DNA of 9,436 nt from assembly GCA_026990615.1 (NCBI GenBank), contig JALXDB010000009.1, positions 1 through 9,436 on the forward strand. Reading direction: 5' to 3'. The notes beneath the pieces were generated by a model. That model did no database searches. It saw nothing but the letters and a program-made list of their open reading frames with translations, and was not told where the DNA came from. Within the stretch, counting starts at the first letter, position 1, and each line of letters starts with the position of its first letter. Origin of the DNA: Spirochaetota bacterium (GTDB lineage Bacteria > Spirochaetota > B62-G9). The translations under genes and the position numbers were made by a program. This document shows positions 1-7,263 of the stretch, piece by piece.

Positions 1-218
1 ATAAAAATTAAAAACATAAAGAAATATATATTCAACTTATTTAGCATCATAAATAATTATTTCGAAAAATTAATATAAAAAATACTGGAACAATTGCAAT
101 AAGCGAATAAAGATTTTAAATCTGTTTAATGGAGAAAATATGATTCAAAACTATTATAGTTTGAGTTTTTATATTTATTTTTGTCAAATAGATTAAATGT
201 GATTATTGCAATTAGTCT
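1..218. other. AT-rich region downstream of the transporter operon
   Basis: No gene and no convincing terminator. The only hairpin seen is a weak AT-rich one around 136-152 (AAACTA / TAGTTT arms), lacking a GC stem. A TTGACA on the minus strand (187-182) has no -10 box at the right distance. Confidence 0.4.
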
Positions 219-1313
219 TCATTTCTTAATACAATGAAACTTGTTGGGAAGCAGTACATCTACTTTTTCTACAACTTTAAAAATCCCTCTGCCTCCTGGA
301 TTTGAAATATCTACAATAAAAGTATCATCAAATCCATCAACTTCAACTCTATAGCGTACTAAAGCTCCCACATATGTATAATCTTTTACTATCCCATTGA
401 ATCGATTTTCCTTTATCTCGTTATTCCTTTTGTCCAGTAAATCTATCGCCTCCGGTCGTATTACTGCCGTAACTTCATCTTCCTGACTTATATCTCCAAG
501 TTCACTATTAATATTTTTAATCTCACCAATTGAAGTTTTTATTGTATATGTATCTTTGCTTTTAGATACAATTTTGCCATCTATTAGATTTATATACCCT
601 ATGAATGAAGCAACAAAAAGATTGGAAGGTTTTTCATAAATTTCCACCGGGGAACCAATCTGCTGTATTTCGCCATCTTTCATCACAACAATTCTATCAG
701 ACATACTCATTGCTTCTTCCTGATCATGAGTCACAAAAATTGTAGTCAAATTAAGGGTTTTTTGAATTCTCCTTATCTCTTCCCTCATTAAAACTCTTAA
801 GTTGGCATCAAGGTTTGAAAGAGGCTCATCGAGTAAAATAATTTCCGGTTCAATAACAATACACCTTGCCAAAGCAACTCTCTGTTGCTGCCCGCCAGAA
901 AGCTCAGCGGGTCTTCTATGCTCCATACCTTCAAGCTGAACAACTTTTAAAATATTATATACCTTCTGTTTAATTTCATCTTTTGGCACATTTCTTAGTT
1001 TCAAACCATATGCAATATTATCATACACCGTCATATGAGGAAAAAGTGCATAATTTTGAAAAACCATGCTTGTTTTTCTCTGTTCGGGCGGTATATCATT
1101 TATTCTTTGATTATTCATTATTATATCGCCAGAAGTTGGATAGTAAAAACCTCCAATCATCCTGAGAAGTGTTGTTTTTCCACATCCTGATGGGCCTAAA
1201 AAGGTTACAAACTCCCCTTTATTTATACCTTCTATAGATAAATTGTTTACAGCTACTACTTTTCCAAACTTTTTAGTTAAATTTTTAATCTGTAAAACAA
1301 CTTCATTCGCCAT
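219..1313 (-). CDS. ABC importer ATPase with TOBE domain, FbpC/PotA type
   Basis: This 364-residue ATPase powers the importer. All nucleotide-binding motifs are present in order: Walker A GPSGCGKTT (40-48), Q-loop Gln86 (VFQNYALFPHMTV), signature LSGGQQQR (138-145), Walker B IILLDEP (158-164) with the D-loop SNLDA (166-170), and H-loop His196 (VTHDQEEAM). Residues from about 235 to the end form the regulatory C-terminal region (TOBE-like; contains VIRPEAIDLL), as in FbpC, PotA and MalK relatives. The ribosome binding site AAGGGG (1322-1327) lies inside the last codons of the permease gene, 8 bases before the ATG, so translation is tightly linked to the permease. The ATPase alone does not reveal the substrate. 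It is the last gene of the operon in the window. Confidence 0.92.
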   Translation of the reverse strand: MANEVVLQIKNLTKKFGKVVAVNNLSIEGINKGEFVTFLGPSGCGKTTLLRMIGGFYYPTSGDIIMNNQRINDIPPEQRKTSMVFQNYALFPHMTVYDNIAYGLKLRNVPKDEIKQKVYNILKVVQLEGMEHRRPAELSGGQQQRVALARCIVIEPEIILLDEPLSNLDANLRVLMREEIRRIQKTLNLTTIFVTHDQEEAMSMSDRIVVMKDGEIQQIGSPVEIYEKPSNLFVASFIGYINLIDGKIVSKSKDTYTIKTSIGEIKNINSELGDISQEDEVTAVIRPEAIDLLDKRNNEIKENRFNGIVKDYTYVGALVRYRVEVDGFDDTFIVDISNPGGRGIFKVVEKVDVLLPNKFHCIKK

Positions 1314-1315
1314 AA

Positions 1316-2977
1316 CTAGAACCCCTTTAACATCTCAACATTTGATTTTTTGGAAAAAAACTTTAACAACATTAGGCTGGTTAAAACTATCAGGGTAAGT
1401 ACAACAGTCATAGCAGATGCTTTCCCTATATTCCCCGTCTCAGCCAACCGCAATATTAATAAAGACGCTAAATTTGTTCCTGGAGATATCAAAAAAATCA
1501 CTGCACTTATAGTTATCATGCCAACCATAAAGGTATATAAAAAGCTTGCAGCAAAAGCCGAGCTCATAAGAGGCAGCGCTACAGAAACAAATGTTCTGAA
1601 CCCGCTTGCCCCTAAATCACGAGAAGCTTCTTCAATTGAATTATCTATTTGGTGCAGTTTGCTTATACCGGCTTCAAGTCCTACAGGAAACTCCCTGAAA
1701 GAAATATTTAAGACAATGATTAAAATCGTTCCTGTCAATACCAATGGAGGTTTATTAAAAACCAGTATATATCCTATTCCCATAACAGTTCCAGGAACGG
1801 CGAAGCCAAGTAAACCAATAAATTCCAATAAATTTTTTGCAGGAGGATTTTTCCTGACAAGGATATATGAAAAGATAATCGAAGTAAAAGATGTTATAAC
1901 AGCAGCAATAACAGAAACAAAAAACGAATTTTTTAATGCCTGCCAGCCTGCATAGCTTGAAAAATGCATTAACGTCAACTTGTTATTAATAAGGAAAAGC
2001 TTTGTTATCGAACTTAAGAAAATAACCGTAAAACTTGATATTATAACTAAAACCGTAAAAAAGCCCACGATATATAGGGGATATTGAATATACCACGCTA
2101 TTTTTCTCTTTTCAGTCCCTATCATCTGACCGCTTACAGTTACATATGACCCTTCTTTTAAGATATAATTTTGTATTACATAAACCACCACCGATGGAAT
2201 TATTAATAGCACACAAAAAACCGATGCCATCTGCATATTTTGCTCACCTATCCATAAATTATAAGCATCGGTTGCCATTATTGGCAAACCGCCCCCTATC
2301 AGCATAGGATTACCAAAATCAGCAAGAGACATTATAAATACTAAGAGGGATGCTTTAAAAAGCCCGGGAAGAGATAGGGGAATAATTACTTTAAACAAAG
2401 TTTTAACCTGGCTTGCACCCAAATCTGAAGATGCATCCTCTAATGAAGGGTCCAAAGATTGTAACACATTATTTACCATAAGAAATCCAAGAGGCAAGAA
2501 CGACAGAACCTGTGATATAATTAAACCAGGCCATCCATAAATATTAGGACTTATTCCTGTAAGTTTATAAATTAAACCTCTTCTTCCTGCGATAATTATT
2601 AGTGCCAATGAAAAAATAAATGGAGGAGAAATAAGAGGTAATAGCGCACCATTTTTTAATAAGGGTTTAAACGGTAGTTCTGTTTTATTTAATGTATAAG
2701 AAAGAGAAAAAGCAACTATTAAAATTATTGTTGTAGTAATAACAGCCAGAATCAGGCTATTTACCAGTGATTTGTAGTAGTAGGAATGTCTAAAAAACTC
2801 CAGATAATTAAAAATTGAATAATTATCTCCTTTTTGAAAAGAAGTTATAAGGACAGAGACAACCGGATATACAACAAAAACAACCAATAAAATAGTCATA
2901 AATATAGTAATGCCAATGAATATCGGGTCTTTCTTCATTCCTATCGTTGTGCTTTTTCCTCTTGAAAAACTTTTCAT
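1316..2977 (-). CDS. Fused two-domain ABC permease, FbpB type
   Basis: This 553-residue inner-membrane protein forms the channel of the importer. It contains two permease domains in one chain, each with the cytoplasmic EAA loop that docks to the ATPase: EDASSDLGAS..IIPLSLPG (about 180-205) and EEASRDLGAS..ALPLMSS (about 449-473). Hydrophobic segments flank both loops; a first one lies near residues 19-47 and a linker segment near 295-325 opens the second half. The length and duplicated plan fit the FbpB/AfuB/PhnV-like fused permeases of iron and organophosphate importers. The ATG at 2977 has only a weak ribosome binding site (GGGA, about 9 bases upstream), in keeping with lower expression than the binding protein 98 bases upstream. 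The ATPase gene begins 2 bases after its stop. Confidence 0.88.
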   Translation of the reverse strand: MKSFSRGKSTTIGMKKDPIFIGITIFMTILLVVFVVYPVVSVLITSFQKGDNYSIFNYLEFFRHSYYYKSLVNSLILAVITTTIILIVAFSLSYTLNKTELPFKPLLKNGALLPLISPPFIFSLALIIIAGRRGLIYKLTGISPNIYGWPGLIISQVLSFLPLGFLMVNNVLQSLDPSLEDASSDLGASQVKTLFKVIIPLSLPGLFKASLLVFIMSLADFGNPMLIGGGLPIMATDAYNLWIGEQNMQMASVFCVLLIIPSVVVYVIQNYILKEGSYVTVSGQMIGTEKRKIAWYIQYPLYIVGFFTVLVIISSFTVIFLSSITKLFLINNKLTLMHFSSYAGWQALKNSFFVSVIAAVITSFTSIIFSYILVRKNPPAKNLLEFIGLLGFAVPGTVMGIGYILVFNKPPLVLTGTILIIVLNISFREFPVGLEAGISKLHQIDNSIEEASRDLGASGFRTFVSVALPLMSSAFAASFLYTFMVGMITISAVIFLISPGTNLASLLILRLAETGNIGKASAMTVVLTLIVLTSLMLLKFFSKKSNVEMLKGF

Positions 2978-3017
2978 AATTATATCCCGGGATTTTATTT
3001 ATCAATAACTCATAATT

Positions 3018-3050
3018 AAAGGAGGGGTTTTTTAAGCCCCTCCTTTTTTT
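3018..3050. terminator. Strong hairpin between binding-protein and permease genes
   Basis: Ten perfect base pairs, AAAGGAGGGG (3018-3027) with CCCCTCCTTT (3037-3046), and a 9-base loop. On the plus strand it is followed by a run of T to 3050, the form of an intrinsic terminator. On the minus strand, the direction of the operon, only TTT and then AATTAT follow the stem. There it more probably acts as a leaky terminator or an mRNA end-protector, leaving more message for the binding protein than for the permease and ATPase, as is common in binding-protein operons. No plus-strand gene ends here. Confidence 0.7.
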
Positions 3051-3075
3051 CTATAAATACCAAACACTTATCTTT

Positions 3076-4077
3076 TTATTGAGCAAATCTTCTCTTCCAT
3101 TCTGCCATGATTCTGCTTCTATTCTCAGATGCCCACTTGGCATCATAATTCATAAGTTTTGGATTAAATTTAACAAGAGCTTCAACGCCAGGATATGTAA
3201 CCTTAGATCTATATTTTGCCACAACCTCCTGAAATTCTTTAGTTCCTATATAGTCAATAAACTTTTTTGCGCCTTCGGGATTTCTTGCACTCTTATATAT
3301 ACAAGCAATATCCAACACATACCCTGTTCCTTCTTTTGGAATAACCATTTGGACAGGATATCCCTCATTTTTCCTTTTCTCAACTGCCTGATCCCATGTA
3401 ATACCAAGCATATACTCTCCTTGAGCAACTAGCTGACCTGGAGCTGAACCAGATTTAGTATACTGAGCTACATTTTTATGCAGCTTTGCAAGATAATCCC
3501 ACCCTTTTTCTTCACCAAATAGCTGCATTATTGTTGAAACAGCCAAAAAAGCTGTACCAGAAGTACCTGGATTTGGCATAACAATTTCACCCTTCCATTT
3601 AGGATCCAATAAATCCATCCATGACTTTGGTGGTTCATAGCCCTTTTCATTAAGCAGCTTGGTATTAACAGCTATACATGCAAACCAATACGACCAGCCA
3701 TACCAGTATCCATCAGGGTCCTTGTATTGATCGGGTATCTTCTTCCATGCTGGAGATTTATATTTCATAAGAAGGCCCTTTTCTTTTGCCATAAGAGCAA
3801 ATGACAAAGGCCAGCCGAAATGTAAATCAGCACCAACATTAGGGGCTTCAGCTTCTACTCTTGCCCATGCTTCCCCTGAGGACATTCTTAAAGGTTCTAA
3901 TTTAAGTCCTGTCCCTTTTGATATTGCCTCTGCAAATACATCCAATTCTGATTCATCATTGTCTGTATAATACTTAACTGTTCCAGAGGCTTTTTCTTTA
4001 CTCTCACTGGAAGCAAAAACTAGAAAGGACATTGATAGAACAAATAGAGAAACTGCTAAAACTAATACTTTTCTCAT
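3076..4077 (-). CDS. Periplasmic substrate-binding protein of an Fbp/Afu-type ABC importer
   Basis: This 333-residue exported protein captures the substrate and delivers it to the permease. Residues 1-22 are a signal peptide (Lys-Arg start, hydrophobic core, cleavage likely after VFA); there is no lipobox Cys. The mature protein has the fold pattern of the FbpA-like binding-protein cluster: YYTDNDESELDVFAEAISKG near the start, WMDLLDPKWKGEIVMPNP (153-170), GTSGTAF (171-177), and NPEGAKKFIDYIGTKEFQ (266-283). Ferric-binding members use a Tyr-Tyr pair just after the stretch equivalent to VAQGEYMLGI; here that place reads TWDQAVEK (227-234). The GTSGTA loop is like the anion-binding helix start of relatives that bind phosphate or phosphonate groups (AfuA, PhnS). 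The ligand is therefore uncertain: iron is possible, but an organophosphate is as likely. It is first in its operon, behind a strong promoter. Confidence 0.85.
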   Translation of the reverse strand: MRKVLVLAVSLFVLSMSFLVFASSESKEKASGTVKYYTDNDESELDVFAEAISKGTGLKLEPLRMSSGEAWARVEAEAPNVGADLHFGWPLSFALMAKEKGLLMKYKSPAWKKIPDQYKDPDGYWYGWSYWFACIAVNTKLLNEKGYEPPKSWMDLLDPKWKGEIVMPNPGTSGTAFLAVSTIMQLFGEEKGWDYLAKLHKNVAQYTKSGSAPGQLVAQGEYMLGITWDQAVEKRKNEGYPVQMVIPKEGTGYVLDIACIYKSARNPEGAKKFIDYIGTKEFQEVVAKYRSKVTYPGVEALVKFNPKLMNYDAKWASENRSRIMAEWKRRFAQ

Positions 4078-4085
4078 TTTTTGCT

Positions 4086-4093
4086 ACCCCCTT
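4086..4093 (-). promoter_or_regulatory. Ribosome binding site of the binding-protein gene
   Basis: AAGGGGGT on the minus strand, 8 bases before ATG 4077. It fixes the start of the binding protein, where the encoded signal peptide also begins. Confidence 0.75.
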
Positions 4094-4120
4094 CATAATG
4101 ATTTTTGAATATTGGCAATT

Positions 4121-4149
4121 ATTATATTTGATAATGAATTTTTTGTCAA
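4121..4149 (-). promoter_or_regulatory. Consensus sigma-70-type promoter of the ABC transporter operon
   Basis: On the minus strand TTGACA (4149-4144) and TATAAT (4126-4121) are both perfect consensus hexamers separated by exactly 17 bases. Transcription would start near 4114, giving a leader of roughly 36 bases before the binding-protein ATG at 4077. A short palindrome, ATTAT-ATTTG-ATAAT (4121-4135), overlaps the -10 box and could be an operator, though in such AT-rich DNA it may be chance. Confidence 0.8.
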
Positions 4150-4227
4150 TATTTATTTAATTAAGGTAAATTATGAATATCTTTATGATTTTTATTAAAT
4201 GAGCTTTTATTATCCGTTTATTCTATT

Positions 4228-4888
4228 TTAAATCAATAAATTACAAACTACTCTTTTACAAGCTCCTCTTGCTCGTCTTAGCAAGTATTCTTTTGTCAAT
4301 GCCACAGAAAAACCAAACTCCAATTACTTACCATAGATTGATATTAAAAACACAATTATCAATTACGGTGTAAGTAATAAAATTTTAATGGATCTATAAA
4401 AAAATGGTTTATTGAAGTAATGATCTGTGTTTAAGTAAAATGGGAGGTTTTTTTACTATACTATAGTCGTTTTAGTACTATTCAAATTATCGAAGGTTTG
4501 GCAACATCCCTATAAGCTTATAGTGTTCTTGAATAGCTATCATACTATCTAAATATAAAATAGCAGATTTTTTATGGGACGGTTGGCATTGTACTATAAC
4601 TCTAATGTCGAGTTTTAAATCTTATTTAAACAATGAATAATGGTTTTCAAAATGATATAAAAACGGAGTGTAATTCATTATATCTAAATTATATATGGTC
4701 TGGTAGCAGGCTCTAAATCCTTATACTTTTTATACTTCTAATTACTCTGAGGTCGGCGGAACGTCTTCTTGCTAGCCAAACTAAATAATTTCTTAACACT
4801 AGCCATTAATAGTATTGAAACAAATTATTTTGAGAATATAGATCAAACCGGTAAATCGAACGGCGTTCACTAGACCACATACTACCAA
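4228..4888. other. Gene-free spacer between the two operons
   Basis: AT-rich spacer with no intact gene, tRNA or rRNA that I can recognise, and no T-tailed hairpin behind the diiron protein gene. Its main content is a decayed minus-strand frame (annotated separately). A further open stretch of 31 codons at 4323-4228 (minus strand, from a TTG codon, contains LLRRARGACK) has no ribosome binding site and may be part of the same decay. Short inverted repeats occur at 4268-4285 (CTTGCT / AGCAAG, 6-base loop) and 4510-4523 (CTATAAGCTTATAG); neither has a T-run, and both may be chance. Confidence 0.5.
4487..4806 (-). pseudogene. Decayed reading frame, possibly a transposase remnant
   Basis: Read on the minus strand from ATG 4806, the sequence gives protein-like stretches in line: MASVKKLFSLASKK.., a TAG, then KYKKYKDLEPATRPYII. 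A shift of two bases follows, then MNYTPFLYHFENHYSLFK, a TAA, and an open run of about 44 codons that includes SHKKSAILYLDSM and EHYKLIGMLPNLR before a stop. Past that stop the same frame goes on with FE*Y*NDYSIVKKPP.. and more stops. Two stops and one frameshift within about 107 codons of plausible protein look like a gene lost to mutation. No ribosome binding site precedes the ATG. I do not recognise the family with certainty. The order of aromatic and charged residues, and the ND-Y run after PNLR, recall DDE transposases, but that is a guess. No flanking terminal repeats were found by eye. Confidence 0.45.
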
Positions 4889-5383
4889 TTACAGTGGATA
4901 AAATCCCAGTTCAATTGAGTTTCTTGCAATAATATCTTCAAGCTCATTTTTAAGCATCTCTGCATGGCCCTCTTCCCACTTTGCAAGACCTGCAAAAACA
5001 GCCTTAATTTCTTTCTCTTCGGCCTCTTCCGATGCTTTTCTGTAGAATTTCTCAAAATCCCTTTCAATCAGATAAGCCATTCTGATAATTGAAAAATCTC
5101 CGAGATCATCATCCAGATTTGAAGTTTCAACCTTCTGCTGTTTCATTCTATCAATAAACATACTATCCTCTTTTGACTCCGGAAGAAAGTCTAACTTTTC
5201 CCCTCTGTCAGATTTCTCTATCTGACGTTTTAGAAATTCGGCGTGAGACTTTTCCATATTTGCAAGGTAAGTAAAAATCTCCCCCAGTTTGCTACTCTTA
5301 ACTTTCTCTTTCTGGCTGTTGTAAAACTCCATTCCGCCAATTTCCATACTATATGCCATTTTCAATACATCACTAACCTTCAT
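4889..5383 (-). CDS. Ferritin-like (rubrerythrin-type) diiron protein without rubredoxin domain
   Basis: A 164-residue, highly charged and probably all-helical protein with two repeats of the ferritin-like diiron half-site. Helix A has Glu14 with Tyr21 seven residues on (EIGGMEFY), then Glu44-x-x-His47 (MEKSH). The second half has Glu107 with Tyr114 (ERDFEKFY), then Glu137-x-x-His140 (WEEGH). All ligands expected of a symmetric diiron centre are present. There is no CxxC pair, hence no rubredoxin domain, so it would need an external electron donor. Proteins of this group often act in peroxide or oxygen defence in anaerobes, or in iron handling; which applies here is not decided by sequence. 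It starts 24 bases after the fusion gene, with AGAAGGT (5391-5397) 7 bases before the ATG, so it is probably the last gene of the same operon. I see no clear terminator after it. Confidence 0.85.
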   Translation of the reverse strand: MKVSDVLKMAYSMEIGGMEFYNSQKEKVKSSKLGEIFTYLANMEKSHAEFLKRQIEKSDRGEKLDFLPESKEDSMFIDRMKQQKVETSNLDDDLGDFSIIRMAYLIERDFEKFYRKASEEAEEKEIKAVFAGLAKWEEGHAEMLKNELEDIIARNSIELGFYPL

Positions 5384-5407
5384 AGCTAATACCTTCTGTT
5401 TTAATAT

Positions 5408-7249
5408 TTATTTCTGATTCATTAAATACTCATCTATAGCCTGGGCCGCCCTGTGGCCGTCGGCAACGCCATGAATTATATCTGGTCCATGCACTATATC
5501 ACCACCGGCGAACAGCCACTCTATAGGTGTTCTTCCGTACTCATCCGTTAAAATCTTTCCCCTGACTATTTCCAGCTTATCCAGAATATCCTTTCCGAGA
5601 TAATCGTAATTTGGAGCCTGTCCAATTGCCTCCACTACCATATAACCTTCATAGTCCTCGACATCGCTCTCATCTACAGTAGGATTAAACCTACCCTGGT
5701 CATCAAATATCTTTACACATTTTACAGTTCTAAGGCCTCTAACATTCCCGTTTTCATCCAGAAGGACCTCCTTCGGAGATCGTCCGGGCTTGATTACAAG
5801 ACCTTCCTCCTGTCCTTCTATTATCTCTTCTTCGTCGGCAAGCATCTCATCTCTCTTTTCAAGGCAGGTCAATGTTACACCGACTTTACCAAATTCGGCC
5901 TTCTGCAACCTCGCTATTGACCTTCCTATATCGAAAGCTACATTACCACCACCGATTATTACAACCTTTTCTTTTAGTTCAATCTTTTCACCCCTGGAAA
6001 TTTTCGCAAGCAGATCCAGGGCTCTGTAGCATCCAGGTCTGTCTACATTCTTAATCTTTGTGGACCTTGATTCCATAAACCCGGTACCGATAAACACCGC
6101 GTCTGAATTTTTCTTTATTTCTTCGATGGTTATATCTCTACCGACCTCTGTATTTGTTTTTATCTCAACTCCCATAGAAAGAATAACATCTATATCTTTA
6201 TCAAGAGCCTCATCGGGTAACCTGTAGTTCGGGATACCGTACCTCATAATTCCACCTGCAAGCGGTTTAGCTTCGTATATCGTAATTTTGTATCCCATTA
6301 CCGATAGATAATACGCGCATGTCAAACCGGAAGGACCACTCCCAATTATAGAAACGTGCTTTTCCTTTTTGCCTCCCTTGAAAACATGAGCAATATTCTT
6401 TATCTTATCAATAGAAAGTTGATCAACGGCATACCTCTTCAACCATCTTATAGCCACAGGCTCACCCCTATGCCCGATTGAACAAACAGTCTCGCACCTG
6501 TGTGTACAGACCCTTCCACAAACCCCCGGGAGAGGATTTTCTGTGTACATCTTGTCAACGGACGCGTACGGATCATCCTCCCATATTTCATGAATATACT
6601 CAGGTATTCTCATATGTGCCGGACATGTTTCTGTACAGACACCGCATTCAACACATCTTGAAGCCTCTTTAATAGCCTGCTCCCTTGTAAATCCCTTAAC
6701 ATACTCAATAAATCCCTGAAGCCTCTCCTCGGCATCCATCTGAGGCATTTCAACTCTTTCAAGATCGAGCCAGGAGTATTCATCGGGTGTTGTATATCCG
6801 AGATCATCACTGAACTTCTCATCGGGAACCAGAACAAAATGCTTTTTTATATCCTCCACTTCCTCATCCCCGATCTTATCGGGAGGAGTTGCATAATTTT
6901 TTAAATACACCCTGCTCATCTGAAGTGACCCGGTTGTACACATATCTACACAGAACCCACAAAAACAGCAGCGACCATAATCTATCTGGGGTTTTCTGCC
7001 TAGAGTACCCTCCTTCTTATTTTCACTCTCTATCATTGTTATTGCATCTGTAGGACAGATCTCGGAACAGGTACCACATCCGATACATTTATCTATGTCA
7101 TTTGTGTGCAATCCCCTGTATCTGGGAGATGCACCGGGCTTTTCAAAGAAATCAAGATCTTCTTTCGGAAATCTAATTGTTGTTGGAGCCTTAAACGCAT
7201 TAGCCCAAAATGCAAACGGTGAAAAAAAGCTCTTTTTCCCTAGATTCAT
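5408..7249 (-). CDS. Fusion of NuoI/MbxN-like 2[4Fe-4S] ferredoxin with GltD/NfnB-type FAD-NAD(P) oxidoreductase
   Basis: This 613-residue protein joins two modules. Residues 1-115 look like the complex I ferredoxin subunit: a short basic leader, then Cys55/58/61/65 and Cys94/97/100/104 for two [4Fe-4S] clusters (the usual Pro after the last Cys is Thr105, and Cys95 is extra). After a linker, residues 170-613 match the small subunit of glutamate synthase and NfnB: Cys199/202/205/209 and Cys244/248/252/256 for two more clusters, an FAD-binding GSGPSG (303-308), a second dinucleotide fold GGGNVAFD (433-440), and the C-terminal FAD motif AGGDIVHGPD (581-590). Likely role: carry electrons between ferredoxin-level clusters and NAD(P)(H) as part of the membrane complex. 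AGGAGGAA at 7258-7265 overlaps the previous stop codon and sits 8 bases from the ATG. It could also be a freestanding NADPH-dependent enzyme, but its place directly after J-K-L, where mbxN stands in mbx operons, argues for a subunit. Confidence 0.9.
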   Translation of the reverse strand: MNLGKKSFFSPFAFWANAFKAPTTIRFPKEDLDFFEKPGASPRYRGLHTNDIDKCIGCGTCSEICPTDAITMIESENKKEGTLGRKPQIDYGRCCFCGFCVDMCTTGSLQMSRVYLKNYATPPDKIGDEEVEDIKKHFVLVPDEKFSDDLGYTTPDEYSWLDLERVEMPQMDAEERLQGFIEYVKGFTREQAIKEASRCVECGVCTETCPAHMRIPEYIHEIWEDDPYASVDKMYTENPLPGVCGRVCTHRCETVCSIGHRGEPVAIRWLKRYAVDQLSIDKIKNIAHVFKGGKKEKHVSIIGSGPSGLTCAYYLSVMGYKITIYEAKPLAGGIMRYGIPNYRLPDEALDKDIDVILSMGVEIKTNTEVGRDITIEEIKKNSDAVFIGTGFMESRSTKIKNVDRPGCYRALDLLAKISRGEKIELKEKVVIIGGGNVAFDIGRSIARLQKAEFGKVGVTLTCLEKRDEMLADEEEIIEGQEEGLVIKPGRSPKEVLLDENGNVRGLRTVKCVKIFDDQGRFNPTVDESDVEDYEGYMVVEAIGQAPNYDYLGKDILDKLEIVRGKILTDEYGRTPIEWLFAGGDIVHGPDIIHGVADGHRAAQAIDEYLMNQK

Positions 7250-7263
7250 ATATCAACTTCCTC

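Noticed and set aside
1350..1955. Plus-strand open frame of 201 codons
   Set aside because: It lies wholly opposite the permease gene, whose two EAA motifs and membrane segments are unmistakable; no ribosome binding site or family pattern in the plus frame.
2823..3005. Minus-strand 60-codon frame over the permease start
   Set aside because: Shadow frame of the permease N-terminus, running over its ribosome binding region; composition is not protein-like.
4111..4135. Possible Fur box near the transporter promoter
   Set aside because: Only isolated GATAAT-like pieces; the 7-1-7 or three-hexamer Fur arrangement is not met, and the transporter may not carry iron.
4510..4523. CTATAAGCTTATAG perfect palindrome
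   Set aside because: Short, AT-rich, no T-run, and falls inside the decayed frame; chance is enough to explain it.
4858..4868. GAACGGCGTTC inverted repeat behind the diiron protein gene, considered as a terminator
   Set aside because: Only four base pairs with a 3-base loop and no T-run on either strand.
5408..7249. Calling the flavoprotein the glutamate synthase small subunit
   Set aside because: No glutamate synthase large subunit is nearby, and the protein carries an extra N-terminal complex I-type ferredoxin domain behind nuoB-C-D-like genes.
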